This document shows, in pieces, positions 7,470 to 14,861 of a stretch of 64,000 nt of DNA. Source of the stretch: Vagococcus zengguangii (GTDB lineage: Bacteria > Bacillota > Bacilli > Lactobacillales > Vagococcaceae); the NCBI RefSeq assembly GCF_005145005.1, contig NZ_CP039712.1, positions 88,501 through 152,500 on the forward strand, written 5' to 3'. Below the pieces are notes generated by a model. It was not told where the DNA came from. It ran no database searches and was given only the letters and a program-made list of their open reading frames with translations. A program made the position numbers and the translations under genes. Every line of letters starts with the position of its first letter. The stretch's first letter is position 1.

Positions 7470-7748
7470 ATGAATGAAGTAAAAATAATTTTAGAAGATA
7501 ATCAATTAGATACACTGCGAAATACGATTTATATTTCCTTGATTGATGAAATTAATCGTGCTAGAAAAGATGTAGGATTAGAAAAAAGATATATGAATAA
7601 GAAAGAAATATGTGAATATCTTCATGTTGCTAATAATACGTTGGATAAGTGGTTAGAATTAGGATTACCAAGAATAATGATAGGTGGTTCAATAAGATAT
7701 GATAAGCGTTCAATAGATGAATGGATGAAACAATTTTTACAAAAATGA
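7470..7748 (+). CDS. Excisionase-like helix-turn-helix protein
   Basis: 92 residues starting at ATG 7470 after GAGAAGGTG. The C-terminal half (residues 41-75) contains YMNKKEICEYLHVANNTLDKW and GGSIRYDKRSIDEWM, the MerR-like winged-helix HTH_17 pattern seen in Xis proteins. The N-terminal half is an acidic/basic helix. It lies directly upstream of the integrase, as in many Tyr-integrase elements, where Xis bends the ends to favour excision. The putative partner sites are the arm repeats at 3117-3138 and 11088-11108. It could also act as a transcriptional regulator of the integrase. Confidence 0.82.
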   Translation: MNEVKIILEDNQLDTLRNTIYISLIDEINRARKDVGLEKRYMNKKEICEYLHVANNTLDKWLELGLPRIMIGGSIRYDKRSIDEWMKQFLQK

Positions 7749-7804
7749 TAGTTTAAGCTTAGGATATTCAAATATACTTTAGCTTTTTAATTGGGGGAAT
7801 TAAA

Positions 7805-9034
7805 CTGGCAATTACAAAAAATAAAAGTGGAACTTATAGAGTGGAAGTTTATTATCCTAAAGAGGTTCAAGAAATTACTGGTGTGAAAGGAAGATATAAA
7901 AAAACTTTTAAAACGCTTAGAGAAGCTAAAGAAGATGAGAAAAAGATACTAGAAAAAATACAAAGAGTGATACAAGAAAAAAATTCTAGAGCGTTGGAAA
8001 TAAAAGGTAATATTAAATTTAAAAAGTTTTATGAAGAGATATGGTTGGATATGTATAAGAGTGGGTCAACAGGAAGAACAAGACAGATACCAAGTAACGT
8101 AACAGTTCAAAATACGAAAGATATATTTCGAATTCATATTTTACCTATGTTTGGTGACTATTCAATAAACTGGCTTAATGAGAATAAAGAATTTGTTTTA
8201 AGACAATTAACGGCATTATCTCAAACCTATGCCAATATTAAAATTGTAAAAGGATATGTTAATCAGGTTTTTGAAATGGCAGAATTACTTGATTACATTG
8301 AATATAATCGAATAGAAAAAGTAATAAGATATGTTTCAGCTCCTAAAAAACAAAAGTTAAAAGAAGAACGTGAATTAGTAGGGGAATCGATGACAGCTCG
8401 AGAACTTATTGAATGGTTAGACGTAGTAAATAATGAATACAATGAAGGAATATTGAGTATGCAAGATTATGTTTTATTTATGCTTACTTTGAATATTGGG
8501 GATCGTAAGAGTGAAAGCTATGCTTTACAGTGGAAACATATAGACTTTGAGAATGGCTATATATTATTAACACAAAATTTATCAAAAGTTGGAAACCTTA
8601 AGTCAACAAAAGGCAAGAAAAATACCAAAATTGCAATACCTTCATTTTTGATAGAGTTATTAAAAGAATGGAAAGAGTATCAAAAAATAGAACTGAAACA
8701 AATTGATATTAAACAGACTAAGGAACAATTCCTATTTACTTATGTTAATGGTAAAGGAGAAATTAACGTACCTGTACATATTGATTATTTAAATTATCGT
8801 TTGAATTCAATTCGTAGAAGAAATCCTGATTTAGTAAAATTAAATCCTCATAAATTACGACATACTTATTCAACCCTGGCAAGAGAAGGAGGAGCGTCTA
8901 TGAGTGAAATTTCAGAGGCTCTAACACACTCTGACACTAAGATAACTGAAACGTATGTAAATACTCCTAATATAGTTAAATTATCAATGTACGAGAAATT
9001 TGAGGGTAGATTAAATGAGGAGCGTAGAAAATGA
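7805..9034 (+). CDS. int: Tyrosine integrase of the element
   Basis: Site-specific recombinase for integration into and excision from rpsI. It appears to start at CTG 7805: GGGGG lies at 7793-7797, and translation from there gives the arm-binding N terminus [M]AITKNKSGTYRVEVYYP; the GTG at 7841 would remove part of that domain and lacks a ribosome binding site. From CTG it has 409 residues: AP2-like arm domain (about 1-60), SAM-like core-binding domain (about 70-180), catalytic domain with Arg234, His349-x-x-Arg352 (HKLRHT), His375 and nucleophile Tyr384 (TYVNT). The catalytic set is complete, so the enzyme should be active. It is about 2.2 kb from the right end, with cargo between. Confidence 0.92.
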   Translation: MAITKNKSGTYRVEVYYPKEVQEITGVKGRYKKTFKTLREAKEDEKKILEKIQRVIQEKNSRALEIKGNIKFKKFYEEIWLDMYKSGSTGRTRQIPSNVTVQNTKDIFRIHILPMFGDYSINWLNENKEFVLRQLTALSQTYANIKIVKGYVNQVFEMAELLDYIEYNRIEKVIRYVSAPKKQKLKEERELVGESMTARELIEWLDVVNNEYNEGILSMQDYVLFMLTLNIGDRKSESYALQWKHIDFENGYILLTQNLSKVGNLKSTKGKKNTKIAIPSFLIELLKEWKEYQKIELKQIDIKQTKEQFLFTYVNGKGEINVPVHIDYLNYRLNSIRRRNPDLVKLNPHKLRHTYSTLAREGGASMSEISEALTHSDTKITETYVNTPNIVKLSMYEKFEGRLNEERRK

Positions 9035-9053
9035 TATTAGAGGAGAGCATAAT

Positions 9054-9269
9054 ATGAAGACTTTGTTAGTTGGAGATATACATTTAAAAGTACGTCTAAT
9101 TTTACCAATCATAGAAATAAAAACATAAGAATTAAAATGTGAAGAAATCATATTTACAGATGCTTATGTGGATGATTATTTTCAGGGGTTTTATGTTAAT
9201 CTATTTATAGATGATTTAAATTATTTATTGAACTGGAAACAAAAAATGGAATCTAAAGGAATTAATTGA
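9054..9269 (+). pseudogene. Remnant of a metallophosphoesterase gene
   Basis: A good AGGAGAG site precedes ATG 9054, which opens MKTLLVGDIHLKV, the D-x-H metal motif of calcineurin-like phosphoesterases, but the frame stops after 24 codons at 9126-9128. A downstream frame continues with CEEIIFTDAYVDDYFQGFYVN and WKQKMESKGI up to 9269, resembling the next conserved block (IFTGDYVDDY in intact relatives), with the metal-binding Gly-Asp changed. The C-terminal half with GNHD is absent. The gene has therefore lost the middle and the end by indels. It is the first of the cargo genes after the integrase. Confidence 0.62.
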
Positions 9270-9289
9270 AAAGGTGAGGGACTTAAATA

Positions 9290-9643
9290 ATGAAAAAAAT
9301 AGGCATATTTTTTATTAACAATAATGAGATTATTGTTGATTCAATCTCTTATGAGGAAGGTAGATATTTAAATGGTTTATATGATAGTAATGCAGACCAT
9401 TGGCAATTATTTGACTCTCTTTCTTATAAATTTAATACAGACGATTATATTGATGTGCCTCGAGGAAGAGTGATTTATAATGAAATCAGTGATAATAGTA
9501 TTATTTATCTAGATAAGTGCTTTTTATCAAATGATGAAGTATTGGATAAAATTATTGAAGTGTTTGGAATAGAAAAATATGTATTAAAGGCAGATATTCA
9601 TTATCAGTGCCCAAATTGTTTAGAAGATATTTGGAAAGACTAG
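9290..9643 (+). CDS. Hypothetical element cargo protein
   Basis: 117 residues starting at ATG 9290 after AAGGTGAGGG. It is acidic and asparagine/tyrosine rich, without membrane segments. Near the C terminus it carries a single Cys-Pro-Asn-Cys pair (Cys107, Cys110), half of a possible zinc knuckle that would need a second pair from another chain. I do not recognise a family. It is the first intact gene after the integrase and the metallophosphoesterase remnant, and it is separated by only 25 bp from the HAD-like gene, so the four cargo genes are probably transcribed together. Confidence 0.7.
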   Translation: MKKIGIFFINNNEIIVDSISYEEGRYLNGLYDSNADHWQLFDSLSYKFNTDDYIDVPRGRVIYNEISDNSIIYLDKCFLSNDEVLDKIIEVFGIEKYVLKADIHYQCPNCLEDIWKD

Positions 9644-9668
9644 AAAAAATCGAAATGGGGAAAATAGA

Positions 9669-10112
9669 ATGAAATATTTATTATTAGATATAGATGATAC
9701 GATTGCACCTTTAAAAGTTGGTGGTCCAGATATGGTTATAATTGATAGTATGGGAATGGAGTTGGCTATTCCTCAATATATAGCTGATTGGCTAAAGAAA
9801 GCATCTGAAAAGGATATTAAAATTTATTGGTGTACAGACCGTCCGCCTATCCTTGGCTATTTAATTCAGAAAACTATAGGTTTTGAAACTGAAGGACAAT
9901 TAGAATTCTATAATACAAAAGCTTATGAATGGAGTAAACTTTACGGAATAATAGAATTTTGTAATGAACATGAGAATGACTTAGTTGTGTTAGCCGATAA
10001 TCTTGTGGAAAGAATGACTAAAGGTGTTGAATTACCAAGTAATTTGAAAACAGTTTTACCGTCAGACGCAACATTAACTATTGAAGATTTGAAAATTATT
10101 GATAGCCTATAG
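9669..10112 (+). CDS. HAD-like phosphatase, element cargo
   Basis: 147 residues. The N terminus LLLDIDDTIAPL carries the HAD motif I with Asp7 and Asp9; IYWCTDRPP (around residue 56) sits where motif II is expected; and LVVLADN near residue 112 could supply the motif IV acidic residue. This makes a short cap-less HAD hydrolase, acting on a phosphorylated small molecule or nucleotide, plausible. The start is ATG 9669 after a weak GGGG ribosome binding site. It lies between an unknown gene and an HD-domain gene in a compact cargo block. The substrate cannot be told from the sequence. Confidence 0.78.
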   Translation: MKYLLLDIDDTIAPLKVGGPDMVIIDSMGMELAIPQYIADWLKKASEKDIKIYWCTDRPPILGYLIQKTIGFETEGQLEFYNTKAYEWSKLYGIIEFCNEHENDLVVLADNLVERMTKGVELPSNLKTVLPSDATLTIEDLKIIDSL

Positions 10113-10127
10113 AATTGAAGTTAAAAA

Positions 10128-10751
10128 ATGAAAGATATGGGTTATGAGCTATATGATTATGTTAAATTCAAGACTAAAGAAAAGAATATTATTGGATATG
10201 TAGTCAGTAAGTATTTTAATGGTGAAGGAGTCATTCATTTTTATGATATATATTCTGAAATAGAAGAAGCTTATATTAATCATGTTCCAGAGTCAGAGTT
10301 ACATTTATTAGCTAAATCAAATAGTATGGCATGTAAAGCATTGAAATTAGCCGTTAATGTGCATAAAAATCAAGTAGATTTAGTCGGTGAGCCTTATATT
10401 AACCACATTGTTGCAGTAGGGGAAAAGGTAAAAAAATTTAAGGATGATGATTTGCTAACAGTTGCATATTTACATGATATTTTAGAGGATACGTATATAA
10501 CAGAAGATATCTTAAGATGTATATTCCCTGATGATATTGTAGATGCTGTTAGAAGCATCACTAAATCTGATAAGTATCAACCTTATGAAGAATATATACA
10601 AATTGTTAAGCTAAATGAATTATCCAGGATTGTAAAATTGGCAGATTTAGAACATAATTTAGTACTATCTAGGATAAAAGATTATACTTCCAAAGACTTA
10701 TTAAGAATAAAGAAATATAGAAAAGCAGTAAAAGAATTATCAAATCTGTAA
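10128..10751 (+). CDS. HD-domain phosphohydrolase (RelA/SpoT hydrolase-like), element cargo
   Basis: 207 residues. The first ~60 form a small beta-rich region (YDYVKFKTKEKNIIGYVVSKY). From about residue 65 there is an HD domain like the hydrolase half of RelA/SpoT and small alarmone hydrolases: ALKLAVNVHKNQ, GEPYINHIVAV (His93), AYLHDILEDT with His116-Asp117, and IVKLADLEHNLV with an Asp at about 171. There is no synthetase domain. It may hydrolyse (p)ppGpp or another nucleotide. The start is ATG 10128, 15 bp after the HAD gene, with a weak ribosome binding site; translational coupling is likely. Confidence 0.8.
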   Translation: MKDMGYELYDYVKFKTKEKNIIGYVVSKYFNGEGVIHFYDIYSEIEEAYINHVPESELHLLAKSNSMACKALKLAVNVHKNQVDLVGEPYINHIVAVGEKVKKFKDDDLLTVAYLHDILEDTYITEDILRCIFPDDIVDAVRSITKSDKYQPYEEYIQIVKLNELSRIVKLADLEHNLVLSRIKDYTSKDLLRIKKYRKAVKELSNL

Positions 10752-10770
10752 TAATAGAGGATGATATCTA

Positions 10771-11061
10771 GTGGATAAATTTAAGTTACGTTATATTTGT
10801 GAGAATTGTGGGAAAATTGGTTTGTATCATAACGCAGAAGAAGCTCATGAAGAAGGATGGGATTACCCTCCTAAAATCGGAGAATATGGCGTTATAGGAC
10901 CTAGAACTTGCGGAGAATGTGGTATAGATACTACACTATATTGGGCAATAATTACTGATGAAATTAAAGAACTTTCTCAAATGACATTGAAGCAAAAAGC
11001 AACCTTTAATAGAATTTTACATGAACCAGCCAGTATTATTATAAGTGATCTTAATGAGTAG
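10771..11061 (+). CDS. Small zinc-ribbon-like hypothetical protein, element cargo
   Basis: 96 residues, GTG start at 10771 after GAGG. Two Cys-x-x-Cys pairs (Cys10/Cys13 in ICENC and Cys47/Cys50 in TCGEC) make a zinc ribbon or rubredoxin-like knuckle likely. The C-terminal third is helical (QMTLKQKATFNRIL). It is the last gene before the right end of the element, 20 bp after the HD gene. No family is recognised; it may be a small nucleic-acid-binding or regulatory protein of the cargo operon. Confidence 0.75.
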   Translation: MDKFKLRYICENCGKIGLYHNAEEAHEEGWDYPPKIGEYGVIGPRTCGECGIDTTLYWAIITDEIKELSQMTLKQKATFNRILHEPASIIISDLNE

Positions 11062-11087
11062 TGACGTAGTAAAAATAGAAGAATTAT

Positions 11088-11108
11088 AAGGGACTGTTAT
11101 TGGGACCA
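11088..11108 (+). repeat. Candidate integrase arm-binding sites, right end
   Basis: AAGGGACTG (11088-11096) followed by TATTGGGACCA (11098-11108), the latter identical to 3117-3127 in the left end. The order of the strong and weak copies is reversed relative to the left end. Confidence 0.5.
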
Positions 11109-11211
11109 TTTAACTGTAGAAAAATGAAATTTATATATAATAAATTTGTATTAATAATTATTTCTTATGGATAATACAAGGAAAAGAAACTAGATGAATA
11201 CATAAAGTCAT

Positions 11212-11263
11212 AAACCAGGTCTTAAGAAAGCACGTAAATCTTCACAGTTCTCAAAACGTTAAT
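11212..11263 (+). repeat. Right attachment site (52-bp direct repeat copy 2)
   Basis: A perfect copy of 3002-3053. This is the displaced original 3' end of rpsI; no initiation codon or upstream part is present, so it is not a gene here. The interval 11109-11211 before it holds only AT-rich non-coding sequence. Confidence 0.95.
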
Positions 11264-11283
11264 CGTTGTTATATCAACGTTTC

Positions 11284-11323
11284 AAGACACTTTCCAATTG
11301 TTTGGAAGGTGTCTTTTTTTTTC
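11284..11323 (+). terminator. Original chromosomal rpsI terminator
   Basis: AAGACACTTTCCAA (11284-11297) pairs with TTGGAAGGTGTCTT (11302-11315), loop TTGT, then nine T. It is the counterpart of the element-borne hairpin at 3077-3115. Confidence 0.88.
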
Positions 11324-11405
11324 AAAAAAACAGCAATGAACGACTAGGTTTTGTACTGCCCCCAAAAAGTTAGACCAAAAAATCTAACTTTTGGGGGTAT
11401 TTTTT

Positions 11406-11972
11406 ATGGTGAAATATGATGAAGAATTTAAAATGAAAGTAGTTATAGATTATTTAAAAGGCTATGATGGTTATCAATATTTAGCTAATAAGTACCAAAT
11501 TAAAAATAAATCTCAAGTTGAGCATTGGATACGTACTTATAAGGAATTTGGTGAGTCTGGACTACGTCGTAGTCAAATAAATAAAAGTTATTCTGTTCAA
11601 TTTAAGTTAGATGCGATAGAGTTATATGAAACAAGTGGAAAATCCTATCGTGAAATTAGCAACGGTTTAGGAATAACAAACTATTCTCTTTTAGCTGGAT
11701 GGGTAAAAAAGTTCAGAGAGAATGGCATTCAAGGACTTTCCAGTAAGAAAGGTCGACCAACTAATATGCCTAAAAAAACTAACAAATCAGCAGCATACCC
11801 AGCTAATCAAACAGATCAAGAGCGGATTGAAGAATTAGAAAAACGAGTTCGCTCATTAGAAATACAGAATGCCTATTTAAAGGAATTGAGGAAGCTAAGA
11901 AAAATGGAAGCCCAACAACAAATGAAACACTTGCGAAAATCATCCATAGCCTCCGAGGACAATTCAAATTAG
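11406..11972 (+). CDS. IS150-type transposase OrfA
   Basis: 188 residues from ATG 11406; the GGGGG at 11393-11397 is the ribosome binding site. Two helix-turn-helix segments recognise the terminal repeats: the first near residues 1-50 (KMKVVIDYLKGYDGYQYLANKY), the second near 55-110 (KSYREISNGLGITNYSLLAGWVKKF). A leucine-zipper-like helix follows at about 135-170 (EELEKRVRSLEIQNAYLKELRKL). An A5 run at 11900-11904 sits where the -1 frame of OrfB is already open, so a programmed -1 shift could make the OrfAB fusion transposase. Confidence 0.92.
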   Translation: MVKYDEEFKMKVVIDYLKGYDGYQYLANKYQIKNKSQVEHWIRTYKEFGESGLRRSQINKSYSVQFKLDAIELYETSGKSYREISNGLGITNYSLLAGWVKKFRENGIQGLSSKKGRPTNMPKKTNKSAAYPANQTDQERIEELEKRVRSLEIQNAYLKELRKLRKMEAQQQMKHLRKSSIASEDNSN

Positions 11973-12013
11973 TTGAGCTTCTAACAGAGTTAGAATTCCC
12001 AAAAGCTACTTAT

Positions 12014-12811
12014 ATGTATTGGCAAAAACGTTTTGAAATGGATAATCCAAAGAAAGAATTAGAGGAAGAAATTACCAGTATTTTTTATGAACATGAAGAA
12101 CGATATGGTTATAGACGTATTACCAACGAACTTAAAACTCGAGGAAGAACGGTTAACCATAAAAAAGTTTTGAGAATTATGAAGAAATTAGGATTGAAAG
12201 TCATTAAGTTTATGCGTAAGTCTCGTAAATATAGCTCATATAAAGGTAAAGTAGGGCTAATAGCAAAAAATAGAATTCACAGAAAATTCTATACGTCTAT
12301 CCCTCATCAAAAAATCACAACTGATACAACGGAATTCAAATACTATGAAAAAAATAATGGGATTTTAACCGTTAAAAAACTCTACTTAGATCCCTACTTA
12401 GACATGTTCAATAGCGAAATTATTTCTTACGCTATTTCTAATCACCCGAACGCAAAATCGATTGAGCAAGCTCAATTAGCAGCTATTGAACGAACAAGCG
12501 ATTGTCCCTATCGTCGAACTTTCCATTCTGATCAAGGATGGGCTTATCAAATGAAAAATTATTCTAAATGTCTAAAGGATAATAAAATATTCCAAAGTAT
12601 GTCCCGTAAGGGAAACTGTTTAGACAATTCTCTAATGGAAAATTTCTTTGGGTTATTAAAGCAAGAAATGTATTATGGTAAAGTCTTTCATAGTTTTGAA
12701 GAATTAAAAGAGGCAATAGAAAAATGGATTCACTACTACAATCATAAGAGAATTAAAGTGAAATTAGATGGTTTAAGCCCAGTGGCTTATCGACTAAAAT
12801 TAGCTGCATAA
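12014..12811 (+). CDS. IS150-type transposase OrfB (DDE catalytic domain)
   Basis: 265 residues from ATG 12014, but the frame is open from before 11903 and codes family-typical sequence there (LAKIIHSLRGQFKLVELL), so the functional product is probably made by frameshifting from OrfA. Catalytic residues are Asp104 (TTDTTEF), Asp173 (FHSDQGW) and Glu209 (MENFFG), a DD35E arrangement. The HTH_21 region ERYGYRRITNELK is at about residue 30-45 and the C terminus has the usual YNHKRIK motif. All residues are intact, so the copy may be active. Confidence 0.92.
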   Translation: MYWQKRFEMDNPKKELEEEITSIFYEHEERYGYRRITNELKTRGRTVNHKKVLRIMKKLGLKVIKFMRKSRKYSSYKGKVGLIAKNRIHRKFYTSIPHQKITTDTTEFKYYEKNNGILTVKKLYLDPYLDMFNSEIISYAISNHPNAKSIEQAQLAAIERTSDCPYRRTFHSDQGWAYQMKNYSKCLKDNKIFQSMSRKGNCLDNSLMENFFGLLKQEMYYGKVFHSFEELKEAIEKWIHYYNHKRIKVKLDGLSPVAYRLKLAA

Positions 12812-12945
12812 AATAAAAAATCGGAGCAGATTTCTCTACTCCGAATAAAGTCTAACTTTTGGGGTTCACTACATTTCATCACTGTTTAATAAATTATTAT
12901 TTGTGAGTATTATGTCATTCTACAATTACCTCTGCCTCAACTATG

Positions 12946-13800
12946 CTATTTTTTATTCTCCAATATATTATCTCGTATCTTAGCTAAAGATAAATGTGAT
13001 TGTTCTTTATTTAAGAACATCAGGATGACATATAGTGAATCCATTATCACTAATTGTGAGATGCGTGAAGCGAGTGCTTCTGAGCGAAATTCGGTTTCTT
13101 CTGAAATTGACAAGAAGACGATATCTCCTAGTTTAGCTAACGGAGAAGTTGCATGACTTGTTAGGACAATTACTTTTGCGCCGGCTTTTTTTGATATTTC
13201 AGCTAAGTTGACAGTTTCTTTAGAATTACCCGAATGTGAAATACAGATGACACAGTCGTGCTCGTTCAATAAAGAAGCTTCCATTAATTGAATATGATAA
13301 TCAGTACTATGAATGACCGTCTTAGGTGATCGTAAAAATTTATGATAGGCATCAGTGGCAACAATCTCTGACCCACCAATTCCAAATAAATAAAGCCTTT
13401 TAGAATTTTGGATAAGCTCTACAGCAGCTACTAAGTCATCTTCCTTTAGTAACTTTTTAGTCTGAGCAAGAGTTTGGCTGTTAGAATCAAAAACTTTTTG
13501 GGCCATGATTAACGGGCTATCTTCTTCACATATGTTTTGATGAATATCTATATTGGTGAATTCATTTTGTTGTATCAGCAAATCCAGTTTGAATTCTTTA
13601 AATCCGTTGTATCCTAATTTCTTTGTAAATTGAAACAGTGTAGAATCCGCTATTTCTAGTTCTGCTGAGATATCACTGATTGAACTATGAGAAATAGTAG
13701 ATGGATTTTCAATGATATAGTCAGCAATTCTTTTTTCTGTAGGACTTAAATAAGTATAAAGCGTTTTTATTTTTAACGGAATAGAAATATTTGGCTCCAT
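12946..13800 (-). CDS. MurR/RpiR-family transcriptional regulator
   Basis: 284 residues. An N-terminal HTH_6 domain (about 1-75: LSPTEKRIADYIIENPSTISHSS...STLFQFTKKLGYNGFKEFK) is followed by a SIS sugar-phosphate-binding domain (about 105-240, with LYLFGIGGSEIVA and CVICISHSGNSKETV). Such regulators sense a phosphosugar. It is divergent from the sugar-acid operon starting at 13948, with 147 bp between, and so most likely controls it; 6-phosphogluconate or a related phospho-aldonate is the natural ligand candidate. The start is ATG after AGGAGG. Confidence 0.9.
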   Translation of the reverse strand: MEPNISIPLKIKTLYTYLSPTEKRIADYIIENPSTISHSSISDISAELEIADSTLFQFTKKLGYNGFKEFKLDLLIQQNEFTNIDIHQNICEEDSPLIMAQKVFDSNSQTLAQTKKLLKEDDLVAAVELIQNSKRLYLFGIGGSEIVATDAYHKFLRSPKTVIHSTDYHIQLMEASLLNEHDCVICISHSGNSKETVNLAEISKKAGAKVIVLTSHATSPLAKLGDIVFLSISEETEFRSEALASRISQLVIMDSLYVILMFLNKEQSHLSLAKIRDNILENKK

Positions 13801-13891
13801 TACTCGTTCCTCCTTTGATGAATAAAATATATAAACTCTTTAAGTATAAGATACACGTTCTTTTTTAAAAAATCAATTTTTTTAAAAACGC

Positions 13892-13919
13892 TTTACAAAA
13901 AAAACTTTTTTTGTATAAT
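13892..13919 (+). promoter_or_regulatory. Promoter of the sugar-acid operon
   Basis: TTTACA (13892-13897) and TATAAT (13914-13919) with a 16-bp spacer made of A7-C-T7-G, which itself forms an A/T palindrome. The spacer palindrome is a reasonable place for RpiR-regulator binding, but that is inference. Confidence 0.7.
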
Positions 13920-13947
13920 AGAGTTATAAAGAGATGGAGGCGTTTTC

Positions 13948-14844
13948 ATGGAGATAGGAATAATTGGATTTGGTAAAATGGGTTTGAATTTGGCTTATAA
14001 CTTGAAAGATCATGGTTATCTTGTCAAAGGAACAGATGTTAATCCAGAAGCAAGAGAACAAGCTGGTAATTACGGAATTGAATCACATGACTCATTGGAA
14101 CAACTGCTTATGTCGTTTTCGGGAAAAAAGACTTTATGGTTGATGTTGCCTGCGGGGAAGATAACGGATACGGTTTTGGATGAGATTGCACCGTTTGTCT
14201 CAAAAGATGATGTGATTATTGAAGGTGGTAACTCAAATTACAAAGATTCAATGAGAAGAGCTAAAGCATTTGCGGAACAAGGCATCCATTATTTTGACTG
14301 CGGTACATCAGGAGGTATATCAGGTGCTAGAAATGATGCGTGTCTAATGATTGGCGGCAATCCTGAAGTATTTAAAGAAATAGAAAAAGTGTTTGAAGAT
14401 GTTTCAGTTAGCGATGGCTATCTATATGCAGGAAAATCAGGTAGTGGTCACTTTCTAAAGATGATTCATAACGGAATCGAATATGGTATGATGCAAGCTA
14501 TCGGTGAAGGCTTTCAATTGGTAGAACAAAGTGAATTTGACTTTAATCTTGAAGAGGTTGCGAAAGTTTGGAATCATGGCTCAGTCATTAGAGGTTGGTT
14601 GATGGAAATCATTGAGCAGCAATTTTCAAACAGTCCACATTTAGAAGAATACAAGGGAACAGTAGCTGCTTCTGGAGAGGCAAAATGGACGGTAGAAACA
14701 GCTTTAGAAATGGATGTTGCAGTTCCAACTATTGCGTTGAGTTTGTTTATGAGAAACTTATCTCAAGAAGAAGATAGTTTTTCAGCTAAAGTGGTTTCTG
14801 CTCTTAGAAACGGTTTTGGTGGTCATGAGATTGTGAAAAAGTAA
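13948..14844 (+). CDS. 6-phosphogluconate dehydrogenase-like protein (short, GntZ/YqeC type)
   Basis: 298 residues, the length of the short decarboxylating 6-phosphogluconate dehydrogenases rather than the ~470-residue pentose-phosphate enzyme. The Rossmann motif GFGKMG is at residues 7-12; EGGNSNYKDS and CGTSGGISGA follow; the catalytic Lys171 and Asn175 are in HFLKMIHNG. The expected reaction is 6-phosphogluconate to ribulose 5-phosphate plus CO2 with NAD(P)H. It is the first gene of the PTS operon, which supports 6-phosphogluconate or a close phospho-aldonate as the imported product. The ribosome binding site is GGAGG before ATG 13948. Confidence 0.88.
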   Translation: MEIGIIGFGKMGLNLAYNLKDHGYLVKGTDVNPEAREQAGNYGIESHDSLEQLLMSFSGKKTLWLMLPAGKITDTVLDEIAPFVSKDDVIIEGGNSNYKDSMRRAKAFAEQGIHYFDCGTSGGISGARNDACLMIGGNPEVFKEIEKVFEDVSVSDGYLYAGKSGSGHFLKMIHNGIEYGMMQAIGEGFQLVEQSEFDFNLEEVAKVWNHGSVIRGWLMEIIEQQFSNSPHLEEYKGTVAASGEAKWTVETALEMDVAVPTIALSLFMRNLSQEEDSFSAKVVSALRNGFGGHEIVKK

Positions 14845-14861
14845 GTCTAGGGGGCTGACAT

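Larger units (their letters stand above)
3002..11263 (+). mobile_element. Integrated mobilizable element in the 3' end of rpsI
   Basis: Bounded by a 52-bp perfect direct repeat, 8210 bp apart. Contents in order: a hypothetical protein, a possible DNA-binding protein, an FtsK/TcpA-like ATPase, a DUF961-like protein, an HUH Rep/relaxase, an excisionase-like protein, a tyrosine integrase, and cargo. The order ATPase - DUF961 - Rep - Xis - Int resembles a reduced Tn916/ICESt3-type module. There is no conjugation pore or VirB4-like gene, so it probably moves with help from a co-resident conjugative element, or replicates as a rolling-circle island. Its coding sequence is clearly more AT-rich than the neighbouring chromosomal genes. 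Integration into rpsI is a known niche of streptococcal and enterococcal elements. Confidence 0.9.
11352..12873 (+). mobile_element. IS150-like insertion sequence of the IS3 family
   Basis: A complete 1522-bp element. The terminal inverted repeats (11352-11375 and 12850-12873) match at 20 of 24 positions and begin TGTA; a 3-bp TTT flanks each side as a possible target duplication. Two overlapping-frame transposase genes have all catalytic residues. A subterminal hairpin (11359-11374 with 11383-11397) covers the orfA ribosome binding site, and another hairpin lies near the right end at about 12821-12846. It lies 29 bp beyond the rpsI terminator, outside the attR of the integrated element. Confidence 0.93.

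Noticed and set aside
3002..11263. Prophage or phage-inducible island
   Set aside because: No capsid, terminase, portal, lysis or packaging genes; the gene order fits a mobilizable element.
13860..13900. cre site before the sugar-acid operon (AAAAACGCTTTACA)
   Set aside because: The spacing of the right half is off by one base against the CcpA consensus, so it is not called.
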